Assembly: GCA_020056225.1 (NCBI GenBank) | Contig: JAGVIE010000048.1 | Coordinates: 1 to 64,000 of the forward strand | From: Bacteroidota bacterium | Lineage (GTDB): Bacteria; Bacteroidota; Ignavibacteria; UBA10030; SZUA-254 | DNA: 64,000 nucleotides | Direction: 5' to 3' | Part shown: positions 53,628 to 62,201 of the stretch, piece after piece | Numbering within the stretch: position 1 is the first letter of the stretch | Layout: the number at the start of each line of letters is the position of its first letter | Translations under genes and position numbers: made by a program | Notes under the pieces: generated by a model | Database searches by the model: none | Seen by the model: the letters and a program-made list of their open reading frames with translations, nothing else | What the model was told of the DNA's origin: nothing

Positions 53628-54221
53628 GTGAAACTCATTCTTATTATCCTCAACAGCCTCCTGATTACACTAACGATGTATGCACAGGATTATTACTATT
53701 CGGACGATCGTAAGATATACATCACGAAATCGGATAACTGGATTGCCGATGGCGCAATTACCGATGACCTTGCTGATTTCCGCCCCGGCATGAAAGCCGA
53801 AAAGGAACAAAACGTCCGCTCACCTTTGCTTGAAGCAGGTTTTACTAAGGTCGATGTAAGAGAGCTTTCAAAACATTTGGGATTGCCTACCTGGGATAAG
53901 GGTTCATTCGCTTGTCTCTCATCCCGATTTCCTTACGGTACACCGATTACAAAGGAAGCTCTTCAAAAAATCGACGCGGCTGAAAATACATTGCGGGAAT
54001 CAGGCTTCAAGTATTATAGAGTGCGTTATCATGACGAAAAAACCGCTCGAATAGAAGTAGGAACCGAAGAAATCGAACGCCTGTTCGATAACGAACTTCG
54101 AGCTAAAATCGTTGACAGATTCAAGCAATTGGGTTTTATTTACATTACACTCGACCTGCAGGGTTATCGCACCGGCTCAATGAACGAGATCTTCCCGCAG
54201 CACGAAAAACTTGCGAAGTAA
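53628..54221 (+). CDS. Chimeric ORF: secretion signal fused to the C-terminal half of LarE
   Basis: A 197-residue ORF starting at GTG with an excellent AAGAAAGGAG ribosome site. Residues 1-20 are a signal peptide (LILIILNSLLITLTMYAQ), followed by YYYSDDRKIYITKSD, which resembles the mature start of secreted Bacteroidota proteins such as S8-type T9SS peptidases. From Asn37 on it matches LarE to near its end, with only three amino-acid changes (Ser to Pro, Gly to Glu, Leu to Phe) in about 150 residues. The tail differs (FPQHEKLAK). The sacrificial Cys (Cys96 here) is kept, but the PP-loop is absent, so it cannot be an intact LarE. It is either a rearrangement product whose secreted-protein start captured the larE tail, or a maintained exported protein. 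Confidence 0.75.
   Translation: MKLILIILNSLLITLTMYAQDYYYSDDRKIYITKSDNWIADGAITDDLADFRPGMKAEKEQNVRSPLLEAGFTKVDVRELSKHLGLPTWDKGSFACLSSRFPYGTPITKEALQKIDAAENTLRESGFKYYRVRYHDEKTARIEVGTEEIERLFDNELRAKIVDRFKQLGFIYITLDLQGYRTGSMNEIFPQHEKLAK
53736..54190. repeat. Duplicated segment of larE, second copy
   Basis: Partner of 51455-51909. It is in the same orientation and the same reading phase, joined to unrelated upstream coding sequence at AACTGG. The last shared bases are GAGA, after which the two copies diverge (CATTACC in larE, TCTTCCC here). Confidence 0.9.
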
Positions 54222-54289
54222 CCTCATGAACATTGCATTTGCTCTCGTTGTTTCGTAATTTTAAGTACAGAAACGGAGAAGACAGTCCA

Positions 54290-57200
54290 ATGAAAGTATT
54301 CAAAATATTCTTTGCTGTTATCATATTTCAATTCACAATTGGGATTTCTTCTCTTCATGCGCAGGATATTCAATTCGGAAAGAATAAAGTCCAATACAAA
54401 AACTTCGACTGGTACTACATCCAGACGACACACTTCGATGTTTACTTTACTCTGGGTGGAGAAGCAGTTGCCAACTTCGCCGCAGACGTTGCCGAATCGT
54501 CTTACTACTCAATCAGCAAATCGTTCCGGTATCAAACCATAAACCGTATTCCGATAATCGTTTACAACTCACACAACGAATTCCAGCAGACGAATGTAGT
54601 AAGCGATTATCTTGAAGAAGGTATCGGCGGCGTAACAGAGCTGTTCAAAAATCGCGTCGTCGTGCCTTTCGAAGGCGATTATAAAAAATTCCGGCATGTC
54701 ATCCACCATGAACTGGTGCACGGCGTCATCAACGATATGTTTTACGGCGGTTCAATCCAATCGATTATTACTAACAACATCACGCTACAACTTCCGCTCT
54801 GGTTTAACGAAGGATTAGCTGAATATGAAGCGCTAAAATGGGATACCGATTCCGATATGTTTCTGCGTGATGCTACTATCCATGAATATCTTCCGAAGAT
54901 CGACCAGCTTTACGGTTACTTCGCGTATCGCGGTGGTCAATCGGTTTGGAATTATATCGCGACAAAATATGGCGACCAGAAAATCGCCGAGATACTCAGC
55001 AGGATTAAAGGAACACGCAGTGTTGATCAGGGACTACGCAGTGCGATTGGTTTATCGTCCGAAGAACTTTCGGAACGCTGGCAGAAAGAGCAAAAAATCC
55101 TTTACTGGCCCGATATTGCTAAACGAAGCGAGCCGGGCGACTATGCAAAGAAGCTGACCGATCACACCAAGGATGGAAGTTTCTATAATACAAGCCCTTC
55201 AATCTCGCCGCAGGGTGATCGGATCGCGTTCATATCGAACCGTGATGATTATTTCGATGTCTTTATCATGGATGCTATTGACGGAACAATTATAGATAAA
55301 TTAGTGAAGGGACAGCGCACTGCCGATTTTGAAGAGCTTCACTTGCTTACCCCCGGAATGTCATGGTCACCGGATGGTAAATTTTTGGCTCTTGCCGCAA
55401 AAAGCGGGGATCAGGATGCTATTATTATCATCGAGGTTAATTCGGGTAAGGACCAGAAATTAGAATTCGGGTTGGATGGAATTTTTTCGGTACAATGGTC
55501 ATTTCTTGATTCCTCGCATCAACGCGGAAGATTAGCGTTTGTCGGAATCAAGGGAAATGAATCCGACATATACATCTACGATTTGGATTCGAAAACACTC
55601 GAGAATCTTACGAACGATATTTTCACGGACGCGGATCCTGCATGGTCTTCAGATGGTAAGGCAATTTATTTTTCATCCGACCGGAAGAATTTTACCGACC
55701 AGGCAACCATTCCCGCGGATTTTAAAATTCAACGATTCGATTATAAACAGCGCGACCTTTATTCGGTAAATGTCGGTTCAAGAATAATCGAGCGTATTAC
55801 AGATCTGCCGAACAGCGATGAAACATCACCTACTGCCGCGCCAGACGGAAAACATTTATATTTTATCTCCGACATGAACGGAATCAATAACATCTTTATC
55901 AAGAACCTCGATAGCGATTCCGTGTACGCGAGAACAAACTCATTGAGCGGGGTTTATCAGCTATCAATTTCCGGCGATGGCAACAAGATGGTATTCAGCT
56001 CTCTGAATAATGCAGGATTCGATATGTTCTTGATGAGAAACCCTATGGATCGTGATAAAAAAATTACCGCACTGGAGCTTACCGAATTCTTCAAACGATT
56101 AACAGCTCCTCCCACTCATGTAGACACGGGCGAAGTTAAAAGCGAAGAGATCGCAATCAGTCATGACGTCGTCATCAAACTTGAGAATAAAGATTCGATA
56201 AATGTTTCAATCGATGATGGGCGGGTTGACCTGAAAAACTTCATCTTTAGTGACGAATTCAAGCAAAAACCGGCATCGAAATCCGATTCTTCCGCTTCTA
56301 TCGCAATCGCCAACAACATCGATGAACACGGCAATTATAAGGTGAATAAATATAAATTAAATTTCTCGCCCGATATCATCTATGGAAATGCAGGTTATAA
56401 TACTCTGTACGGTATTCAAGGCTCGACTATAATGGCATTCAGCGATATGCTGGGCGATCATCAGATATTTTTGCTTCTGGATTTGATCTTCGATCTGAAG
56501 AACAGCGATTATGCCCTTGCCTATTTTTATTTACCAAAACGAATCGACTATGGCATCCAGGGATTTCACAGCGTCCGTTTCATCAGTATGTTCGACAAGA
56601 ATGATCTAGACTCTGTCGACTACAGATTCAGAAACTACGGACTTAGTTTAATGGCATCATATCCAATAAATAAATTCAATCGATTGGATTTCAACCTTGC
56701 CTGGATAAATCTTTCCCGCGATAATCTGACGTATGTTGACGAGCCACCGCAGAGACGCAACCTGATCACGCCATCATTGAGTTATGTACACGACACAAGT
56801 TTGTGGGGGTTAATCGCACCGGCAAACGGCGAAAGATATAGTATTAATATTTTAGGAAGTCCGAAATTTAACGATCAATCACTCGGGTTCACGACAATCA
56901 CTTTCGATTACCGACGGTATTTTAGATTATGGAAAAATTATACTCTCGCTTTACGTTTTGCGGGTGGTGGAAGTTATGGAAAGAATCCGCAAAGGTTCGT
57001 TATCGGAGGAATGGATAACTGGATCAATCGCCGTTTTGAAAACAACCGCATACCGGTAGAGAACGCGGAAGACTTCGTTTTTTTAACTTCGGGATTACCG
57101 CTGCGGGGGTATAACTACGGCGCACGTATGGGAACCAAGTATGGTTTGTTCAATACCGAATTCCGGTTTCCTTTGCTTGGCTACTTTGCCGCAGGACCGC

Positions 57201-57457
57201 TTCCTATTTTCCTGCAAAGTTTTAACGGTGTTTTATTTCTGGATATGGGCGGCGCCTGGTATTGGAGAAAAGATTTCAGAGCGTTTGCAAAGGACGAGAA
57301 CAACACAACTTACATGCGAGACTTGCTGACAGGAACCGGATACGGAGTCAGAATGATTTTTCTAGGCTTTTTGCTGAAGATGGATATAGCATGGGCTTAC
57401 GATCTGAGAAGTTTTTCTACGCCGAAATATTATTTCTCACTCGGCGCGGATATCTGA
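54290..57457 (+). CDS. Zinc metalloprotease / TolB-like propeller / outer-membrane barrel fusion
   Basis: A 1055-residue envelope protein; the ATG at 54290 follows GGAGAA and gives a signal peptide (KVFKIFFAVIIFQFTIG...HAQ). Residues about 25-300 are a peptidase_MA-like gluzincin: HELVH at 140-144 and WFNEGLAEYEA with the third ligand Glu. Residues 300-600 form a WD40/PD40 propeller (SISPQGDRIAFISNRDD, GMSWSPDGKFLALA, DPAWSSDGKAIYFSSDR, TAAPDGKHLYFISD). A 100-residue linker precedes a C-terminal Omp85/BamA-like barrel (680-1055) that contains RYFRLWKNYTLALR, GGMDNWINRR and LPLRGYNY, and ends in an amphipathic strand. The three-part fusion is known in this phylum but uncharacterised; it could be an outer-membrane anchored protease. 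Confidence 0.8.
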   Translation: MKVFKIFFAVIIFQFTIGISSLHAQDIQFGKNKVQYKNFDWYYIQTTHFDVYFTLGGEAVANFAADVAESSYYSISKSFRYQTINRIPIIVYNSHNEFQQTNVVSDYLEEGIGGVTELFKNRVVVPFEGDYKKFRHVIHHELVHGVINDMFYGGSIQSIITNNITLQLPLWFNEGLAEYEALKWDTDSDMFLRDATIHEYLPKIDQLYGYFAYRGGQSVWNYIATKYGDQKIAEILSRIKGTRSVDQGLRSAIGLSSEELSERWQKEQKILYWPDIAKRSEPGDYAKKLTDHTKDGSFYNTSPSISPQGDRIAFISNRDDYFDVFIMDAIDGTIIDKLVKGQRTADFEELHLLTPGMSWSPDGKFLALAAKSGDQDAIIIIEVNSGKDQKLEFGLDGIFSVQWSFLDSSHQRGRLAFVGIKGNESDIYIYDLDSKTLENLTNDIFTDADPAWSSDGKAIYFSSDRKNFTDQATIPADFKIQRFDYKQRDLYSVNVGSRIIERITDLPNSDETSPTAAPDGKHLYFISDMNGINNIFIKNLDSDSVYARTNSLSGVYQLSISGDGNKMVFSSLNNAGFDMFLMRNPMDRDKKITALELTEFFKRLTAPPTHVDTGEVKSEEIAISHDVVIKLENKDSINVSIDDGRVDLKNFIFSDEFKQKPASKSDSSASIAIANNIDEHGNYKVNKYKLNFSPDIIYGNAGYNTLYGIQGSTIMAFSDMLGDHQIFLLLDLIFDLKNSDYALAYFYLPKRIDYGIQGFHSVRFISMFDKNDLDSVDYRFRNYGLSLMASYPINKFNRLDFNLAWINLSRDNLTYVDEPPQRRNLITPSLSYVHDTSLWGLIAPANGERYSINILGSPKFNDQSLGFTTITFDYRRYFRLWKNYTLALRFAGGGSYGKNPQRFVIGGMDNWINRRFENNRIPVENAEDFVFLTSGLPLRGYNYGARMGTKYGLFNTEFRFPLLGYFAAGPLPIFLQSFNGVLFLDMGGAWYWRKDFRAFAKDENNTTYMRDLLTGTGYGVRMIFLGFLLKMDIAWAYDLRSFSTPKYYFSLGADI

Positions 57458-57473
57458 TTTATTTCAATAAAAT

Positions 57474-58955
57474 TTATATGGGAAGATAAACGGTGAACAC
57501 ACTTCCCTTCCCCAACTCGCTTTCGACTTCAATTTTGCCCTGATGCTGTTCGGCAATCAATTTCGCTATCGACAATCCGAGACCGCTTCCGCCCTGCTCA
57601 CGCGCGCGCGCTTTATCAACACGATAGAACCTGTCGAATATTTTCCTCTGCTCATCTTTTGAAATTCCTATACCGGTATCCTTAACCATTATTTTCGCGT
57701 AACCATTATCCCGTTCTAAAGAAAGGGAAACGCTCCCACGCTCCGGTGTGTACTTAATAGCATTGTCGGCAAGATTAAGAAGAAGCCGGCGTAACTTCAA
57801 TCTATCGCCGCAAACGACGAGATTCTCTTTCCTCAGGAGATTTATTACAATTTGTTTTTTCTCGGCTATGATAACCATATCCTCAAATAACTCATCGATC
57901 AGATTCGCAAGATCAACTTCGTCTGAATAAACCGCTTCATGCTGGATGCCGTCCGATTTTGATAAAATTAAAAGATTATCGATAATGGCTGACAACCGGA
58001 GGATTTCTTCAAGATTGCTCACGAGTACCCGCCGATATTCTTCGCTTTCTTTAGGATTGCGTAATGCAAGTTCGACCTCACCGCGCATAATGGTTAATGG
58101 TGTCCGAAGTTCGTGCGATGCATCTATTGAAAATTGTTTAACCTGTTCGAATGAATGCTGAAGACGCGAGATCATATTGTTGAACGTAGATATCAATCTG
58201 CCGATCTCATCATTTACGCCGCGGCTCGGTATTTGCCGATCTAAATTATGCGCGGTTATTTGCTGCGCCGTTTTGGTAATCTCATCGACAGGCTGCAACG
58301 ATTTGTTCGCAAGGAACCATCCGCCTACGACCGATAATGCCAAAGCTATAGGTACGAGAATTATGAAAATGGAAAAAAGATTATCAAGCACATCGCGGAG
58401 TTCTGCCAGCGGATATGCGACGTAGATATGAATGTTTTTCGTGGAGGTAGACGCGACACGCATATCTTCCCCGCGTTCGTTCTTGACGGTACTCATCATA
58501 ATAGTATCGAGCGGCGCATGCCCGATCATCAAACTTTCTTCACCTACGGTGAATGAACGAAAAACAATCGCGCCTTTTTTATCGGTAACCTCTATCATTG
58601 TTTTTTTAGGATTGACTAAGGCGTGCTCATAAATCTGATTCCATATTTCGTCGTCGGCTTCACTCATCCCGGAGCTGTCGGGGGCGGGCGGCATCGCCTC
58701 GAAGATAATCTGCTGCTTTTTTTTCTTTGAGGCGAACTTTTTGCTCGGTTTTACCTTTGCCGCTTTCGGCTCGATGAAATTCTTAACCCACTTTACCTCG
58801 TTCGTGAGCGATAGATCGAGATTATCTGCAAGCTGTCGAGTGGAATATGTGTAAGCGATCAATCCGAACGCGATAAGAGTTATCAGAAGAACGAAGGAAT
58901 ACCAAAGTGTGAGTTTCGCCCGAATAGATTTTAATGCCATTAACATCTTATTCAT
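57474..58955 (-). CDS. Membrane sensor histidine kinase (EnvZ/CpxA-like)
   Basis: A 493-residue kinase. TM1 (about 15-36) and TM2 (about 194-216) flank a periplasmic domain of about 155 residues with a basic Lys/Pro stretch near 65-82. A HAMP domain follows (LQPVDEITKTAQQI). The phospho-histidine is His281 (DASHELRTPLTIM). The ATPase has NLADNAIKYTPERG (N), VKDTGIGIS (G1), FDRFYRVD (F) and GGSGLGLSI (G2). It is complete. Its start overlaps the regulator by eight bases. The signal is unknown. Confidence 0.94.
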   Translation of the reverse strand: MNKMLMALKSIRAKLTLWYSFVLLITLIAFGLIAYTYSTRQLADNLDLSLTNEVKWVKNFIEPKAAKVKPSKKFASKKKKQQIIFEAMPPAPDSSGMSEADDEIWNQIYEHALVNPKKTMIEVTDKKGAIVFRSFTVGEESLMIGHAPLDTIMMSTVKNERGEDMRVASTSTKNIHIYVAYPLAELRDVLDNLFSIFIILVPIALALSVVGGWFLANKSLQPVDEITKTAQQITAHNLDRQIPSRGVNDEIGRLISTFNNMISRLQHSFEQVKQFSIDASHELRTPLTIMRGEVELALRNPKESEEYRRVLVSNLEEILRLSAIIDNLLILSKSDGIQHEAVYSDEVDLANLIDELFEDMVIIAEKKQIVINLLRKENLVVCGDRLKLRRLLLNLADNAIKYTPERGSVSLSLERDNGYAKIMVKDTGIGISKDEQRKIFDRFYRVDKARAREQGGSGLGLSIAKLIAEQHQGKIEVESELGKGSVFTVYLPI

Positions 58956-59619
58956 CCTTCAAAACATAACCGATACCGCGAACAGTATGCAGTAGTTTTT
59001 TTTCAAAACCGTCATCTATTTTACTTCGCAGATGGTTGATATAAACATCGATTACATTGGTGCCGGTATCGAAGTTATAATTCCATATCTGTTCCGAGAT
59101 CAACGCGCGGGTTAAGACGCGGTTTACATTTCGCATGAAATATTCAAGGAGCGCGTATTCTTTCCCGGTCAATTCAATAATTTTTTCGCCGCGCTTGGCT
59201 TTGTGCGCGACCGTATCGAGGTGCAAATCTACAACCTTCATCGTCGTCGACTTTTCCACTGTCCCCCGTCTTAACAGCGAGCGAACACGTGCCAGCAGTT
59301 CCGCAAAGGAGAATGGTTTTGTTAAATAGTCATCCGCCCCTGCGTCTAAACCTTCTACCTTATCATCGATTGAACTTTTGGCGGTCAACATTAGTACCGG
59401 CGTATTTATTTTCTTCGACCTGATTTCTTTCAGCACGGTTATTCCATCTTTCTTAGGAAGAAGAATGTCGAGGATAATTAGGTCGAATGTTTCCGATAGA
59501 ATTAGCTGAGATCCGGATTCTCCATCGTATGCAACATCTACAGTGTACCGCTCTTCCTCCAATCCTTGCTGGAGTAATTTAGCGACTTTCTTCTCATCTT
59601 CAATAATCAATATTCTCAT
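58948..59619 (-). CDS. OmpR-family response regulator
   Basis: A 223-residue regulator. The receiver has Glu7/Asp8, phospho-acceptor Asp51 (LIILDILLPKKDG), Thr (LMLTAKS) and Lys (YLTKPFSF). The winged-helix C-terminus shows ELTGKEYALLEYFMRNVNRVLTRALI and TNVIDVYINHLRSKID. It forms an operon with the kinase downstream, with an eight-base overlap. Divergent to the TRAP operon, so a regulatory link to it is possible but not shown. Confidence 0.94.
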   Translation of the reverse strand: MRILIIEDEKKVAKLLQQGLEEERYTVDVAYDGESGSQLILSETFDLIILDILLPKKDGITVLKEIRSKKINTPVLMLTAKSSIDDKVEGLDAGADDYLTKPFSFAELLARVRSLLRRGTVEKSTTMKVVDLHLDTVAHKAKRGEKIIELTGKEYALLEYFMRNVNRVLTRALISEQIWNYNFDTGTNVIDVYINHLRSKIDDGFEKKLLHTVRGIGYVLKDE

Positions 59620-59716
59620 CTGTCGATTTCCTTTATGCTAAATTAGTTGGAAAACCCGATTCGGTCAAGCTAACAACAAATTAAAACAATTTAAGCCAAC
59701 ATTCAATATTAGCGCT

Positions 59717-59744
59717 TTCACTTCTGAACAACTTTTTGTATATT
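59717..59744 (+). promoter_or_regulatory. Sigma-70-like promoter of the TRAP operon
   Basis: TTCACT (59717-59722), a 16-base spacer and TATATT (59739-59744), ending 16 bases before the ATG at 59761. The leader would be about ten bases or less with no Shine-Dalgarno, so the first gene may be translated from a near-leaderless transcript. Prediction only. Confidence 0.4.
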
Positions 59745-59760
59745 TACAGCATAATCGACT

Positions 59761-60621
59761 ATGAAAATATTTAACATATTGATTCTTTTTTCTCTCGTTG
59801 TTTTCTCGGGCTGCTTCCAAACAATTGCCGTTAAATCACTTGGAGGCATAATGGATAACGGCTTCGAGGTGCTGAACGAGGAACAAGACCTCGGCATCGC
59901 CGAAATCAGTGTCGCTTCAAATCTAAAACTTCTGGAAACAATTATTAAAAGCGATCCCGATAATCAGCATTATCTTTTGCTCGCATCGCTGGGATACGCG
60001 AGCTACGCGCTTGGTTTCGTGGAAGATGATAGTATAGAGCGCGCAGGCTTTTTCTACCATCGGGGCAAAGAGTACGGCATGAAAATCCTCAACAGTAACA
60101 GAGAATTTGCCGATGCACAGGAGAAGGGAATAGAAGAATTCAACCGGGCGCTCAATTCTTTTTCAGAAGACGATGTCCCTGCTGTTTTCTGGGCTGCAAC
60201 AGGCTGGGGGAGTTACATCAGTTTAAATCTAACAGACCCTTCGGCAATTGCCGATCTTCCGAAAGTGGAAGCGATGATGAAATGGGTAATCCGGAAAGAT
60301 CCACTTTACTTTTATGGCGGGGCTTATTTCTTTTTAGGAACGTTATACGGAAGCAGACCGACGTTGCTTGGCGGAAATCCCGATTCATCCAAAGAGTATT
60401 TTGAAACATGCCTTAAAATCAATTCACGTAAATTCCTTCTCACATATGTTTATTACGCCCGCTCGTATGCCGTTCAAACACAAAACCGGGAGTTGTTTGA
60501 AGAATGTTTAAATAGAGTCGATACAACATCAATCGATATATTACCCAAAGCCCGTCTCTCAAATGCAATAGCTAAAAAAAAATCTAAATTGCTGCGAGAC
60601 AAAATAGATGAGTTGTTCTAA
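59761..60621 (+). CDS. TRAP transporter-associated TatT-like lipoprotein
   Basis: A 286-residue lipoprotein. The signal ends in VFSGC (Cys18). The helical body contains LKLLETIIKSDPDNQHYLLLASLGY and RAGFFYHRGKEYGMKIL, the TPR-like pattern of TatT (TRAP-associated extracytoplasmic trimer protein). TatT forms trimers that dock to the substrate-binding protein and may channel ligand to it. Its position 18 bases before dctP is the expected context. There is no SD, and the promoter lies very close. Confidence 0.85.
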   Translation: MKIFNILILFSLVVFSGCFQTIAVKSLGGIMDNGFEVLNEEQDLGIAEISVASNLKLLETIIKSDPDNQHYLLLASLGYASYALGFVEDDSIERAGFFYHRGKEYGMKILNSNREFADAQEKGIEEFNRALNSFSEDDVPAVFWAATGWGSYISLNLTDPSAIADLPKVEAMMKWVIRKDPLYFYGGAYFFLGTLYGSRPTLLGGNPDSSKEYFETCLKINSRKFLLTYVYYARSYAVQTQNRELFEECLNRVDTTSIDILPKARLSNAIAKKKSKLLRDKIDELF

Positions 60622-60639
60622 ATTACTACGGAGTCCAAA

Positions 60640-61659
60640 TTGAAACTGTACGCTTTATTGTTCGTTATAATTATTATACTTTGCCCGCCATCCTCATTAC
60701 TCTCCCAGCAGTACATCATCAAATTTGCCACCGTGGCACCCAATGGTAGTACATGGATGAATGTTATGAAAGAATTCGATCAGACAATCAGGAAAGAAAG
60801 CGGCGGAAGGCTCGGCTTTAAAATATACGGCGGAATGGTTCAGGGTGACGAAAAAGATGTTTTAAGGAAAATAAAACTGGGCCAACTGCACAGCGCCGGA
60901 ATCACCGGTGTCGGAATGACGAACATTGCATCAAAAGTCAGAATACTCGATTCGCCCTTTCTCTTCAGAAACTACGACGAAGTAGACCTTATCTACAAGA
61001 CATTCGGCGATGAATTCAATAAAGCGATTGAGGACGGCGGGTTTGTTAATCTGGGCTGGGCTGAAGTTGGGTTCGTCTATGTTTTCACGAATACTCAGGT
61101 CAAGACACCCGACGATCTGAAAAAAGTTAAAATGTGGATGTGGGAAGGCGACCCGATTGCCGAAGCGGCATTCACTGCCATGAATATCAAACCGATCCCG
61201 CTCACAATAAACGATGTGTTGACATCACTTCAAACCGGACTGATAGACGGAGTTTATTCTCCGCCGCTCGCTTCAATAGCGCTGCAATGGTTTTCCCGGG
61301 TCAAGTATATGCTGAAGACATCGCTTGCGAACTCTATGGGCGCTGTTATCATTTCGAAGAAAAAATACGACGAACTCCCCTCCGATCTTCAGGAAATTCT
61401 TAAACGCAACGGGAAAAAATACATGGAGAAGCTAACAACTCTTAGCCGCCAGGATAACGAAAAATCTATTGAGACCTTAAAGAAGAACGGCGTTACAATC
61501 GTGGAACCTCCATCGGATAAAGTCAATGCTTCGTATGAGGAAATAGGGAAGAAAGCCCGCCGGCTTCTTGCCGGAAAATTGTTCCCGGAAGATCTTTTAA
61601 ACAGGATTGAAAAAACATTGGATGATTACCGAGCCAGCCATCGCGCAGGGTCTAAATGA
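60640..61659 (+). CDS. dctP: TRAP transporter solute-binding protein DctP
   Basis: A 339-residue periplasmic binding protein starting at TTG (60640) with ACGGAG upstream. The signal peptide is about 1-22. The DctP family pattern is clear: IKFATVAPNGSTWMNVMKEF, DEKDVLRKIKLGQLHSAGITG, LDSPFLFRNYDEVDLIY and LTSLQTGLIDGVYSPPLAS. The Arg that clamps carboxylates in many DctP proteins is replaced by a less clear context, so the substrate cannot be given. It overlaps dctQ by four bases. Confidence 0.92.
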   Translation: MKLYALLFVIIIILCPPSSLLSQQYIIKFATVAPNGSTWMNVMKEFDQTIRKESGGRLGFKIYGGMVQGDEKDVLRKIKLGQLHSAGITGVGMTNIASKVRILDSPFLFRNYDEVDLIYKTFGDEFNKAIEDGGFVNLGWAEVGFVYVFTNTQVKTPDDLKKVKMWMWEGDPIAEAAFTAMNIKPIPLTINDVLTSLQTGLIDGVYSPPLASIALQWFSRVKYMLKTSLANSMGAVIISKKKYDELPSDLQEILKRNGKKYMEKLTTLSRQDNEKSIETLKKNGVTIVEPPSDKVNASYEEIGKKARRLLAGKLFPEDLLNRIEKTLDDYRASHRAGSK

Positions 61660-62201
61660 AGTTTCTCAATTCAATAAGCGATGCGCTTTCATTCATCGAG
61701 CGCGTGATTGTAGTAAGTTTGCTCGGAGGGATGGTTGTATTGGCATTCACACAGGTAATCCTGAGAAATTTTTTTTCTTCCGGCTTCCTCTGGGCTGATC
61801 CGTTTCTAAGACATATTGTTTTATGGATCGGTTTTCTTGGCGGATCGCTCGCTACCCAGCAGGAGAAACATATCAATCTCGATATCGTTACCCGTTTTGT
61901 AAGCTCGCGGCACAAACATTTAATTCGCATTGCAACAAATTTATTTGCGGCAACCGTTACGTTTATGCTTGCCAAAGCAGGAGTAACTTTCCTGCTGAAT
62001 GAATTGGAAACGGCTGAGACCTTGATTACAATCGGCTCGGTGAATTTTCCAGCATGGTGGTTTCAAATTATCATTCCGGTTGGTTTCGGATTGATGACAT
62101 TCCGATTTATTATTCGATCAATCGAACACACTCTCAAAGCGGTCCATCCGACATTAGAGGCTGATCATCCGACAAATATTCCAACAATAGAACGACCATG
62201 A
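61656..62201 (+). CDS. dctQ: TRAP transporter small permease DctQ
   Basis: A 181-residue inner-membrane protein with four TM helices (about 13-35, 52-68, 87-112, 131-152). DPFLRHIVLWIGFLGG and QQEKHINLDIVTRFV match the DctQ signature. ATGA overlaps occur at both ends (with dctP and dctM), so all three are translationally coupled. The 30-residue C-terminal tail is polar. Confidence 0.92.
   Translation: MKFLNSISDALSFIERVIVVSLLGGMVVLAFTQVILRNFFSSGFLWADPFLRHIVLWIGFLGGSLATQQEKHINLDIVTRFVSSRHKHLIRIATNLFAATVTFMLAKAGVTFLLNELETAETLITIGSVNFPAWWFQIIIPVGFGLMTFRFIIRSIEHTLKAVHPTLEADHPTNIPTIERP

Noticed and set aside
61134-61403. 89-residue plus-strand frame inside dctP
   Set aside because: It is an alternate frame of a complete DctP gene with clear family motifs and is not credible as a second product.
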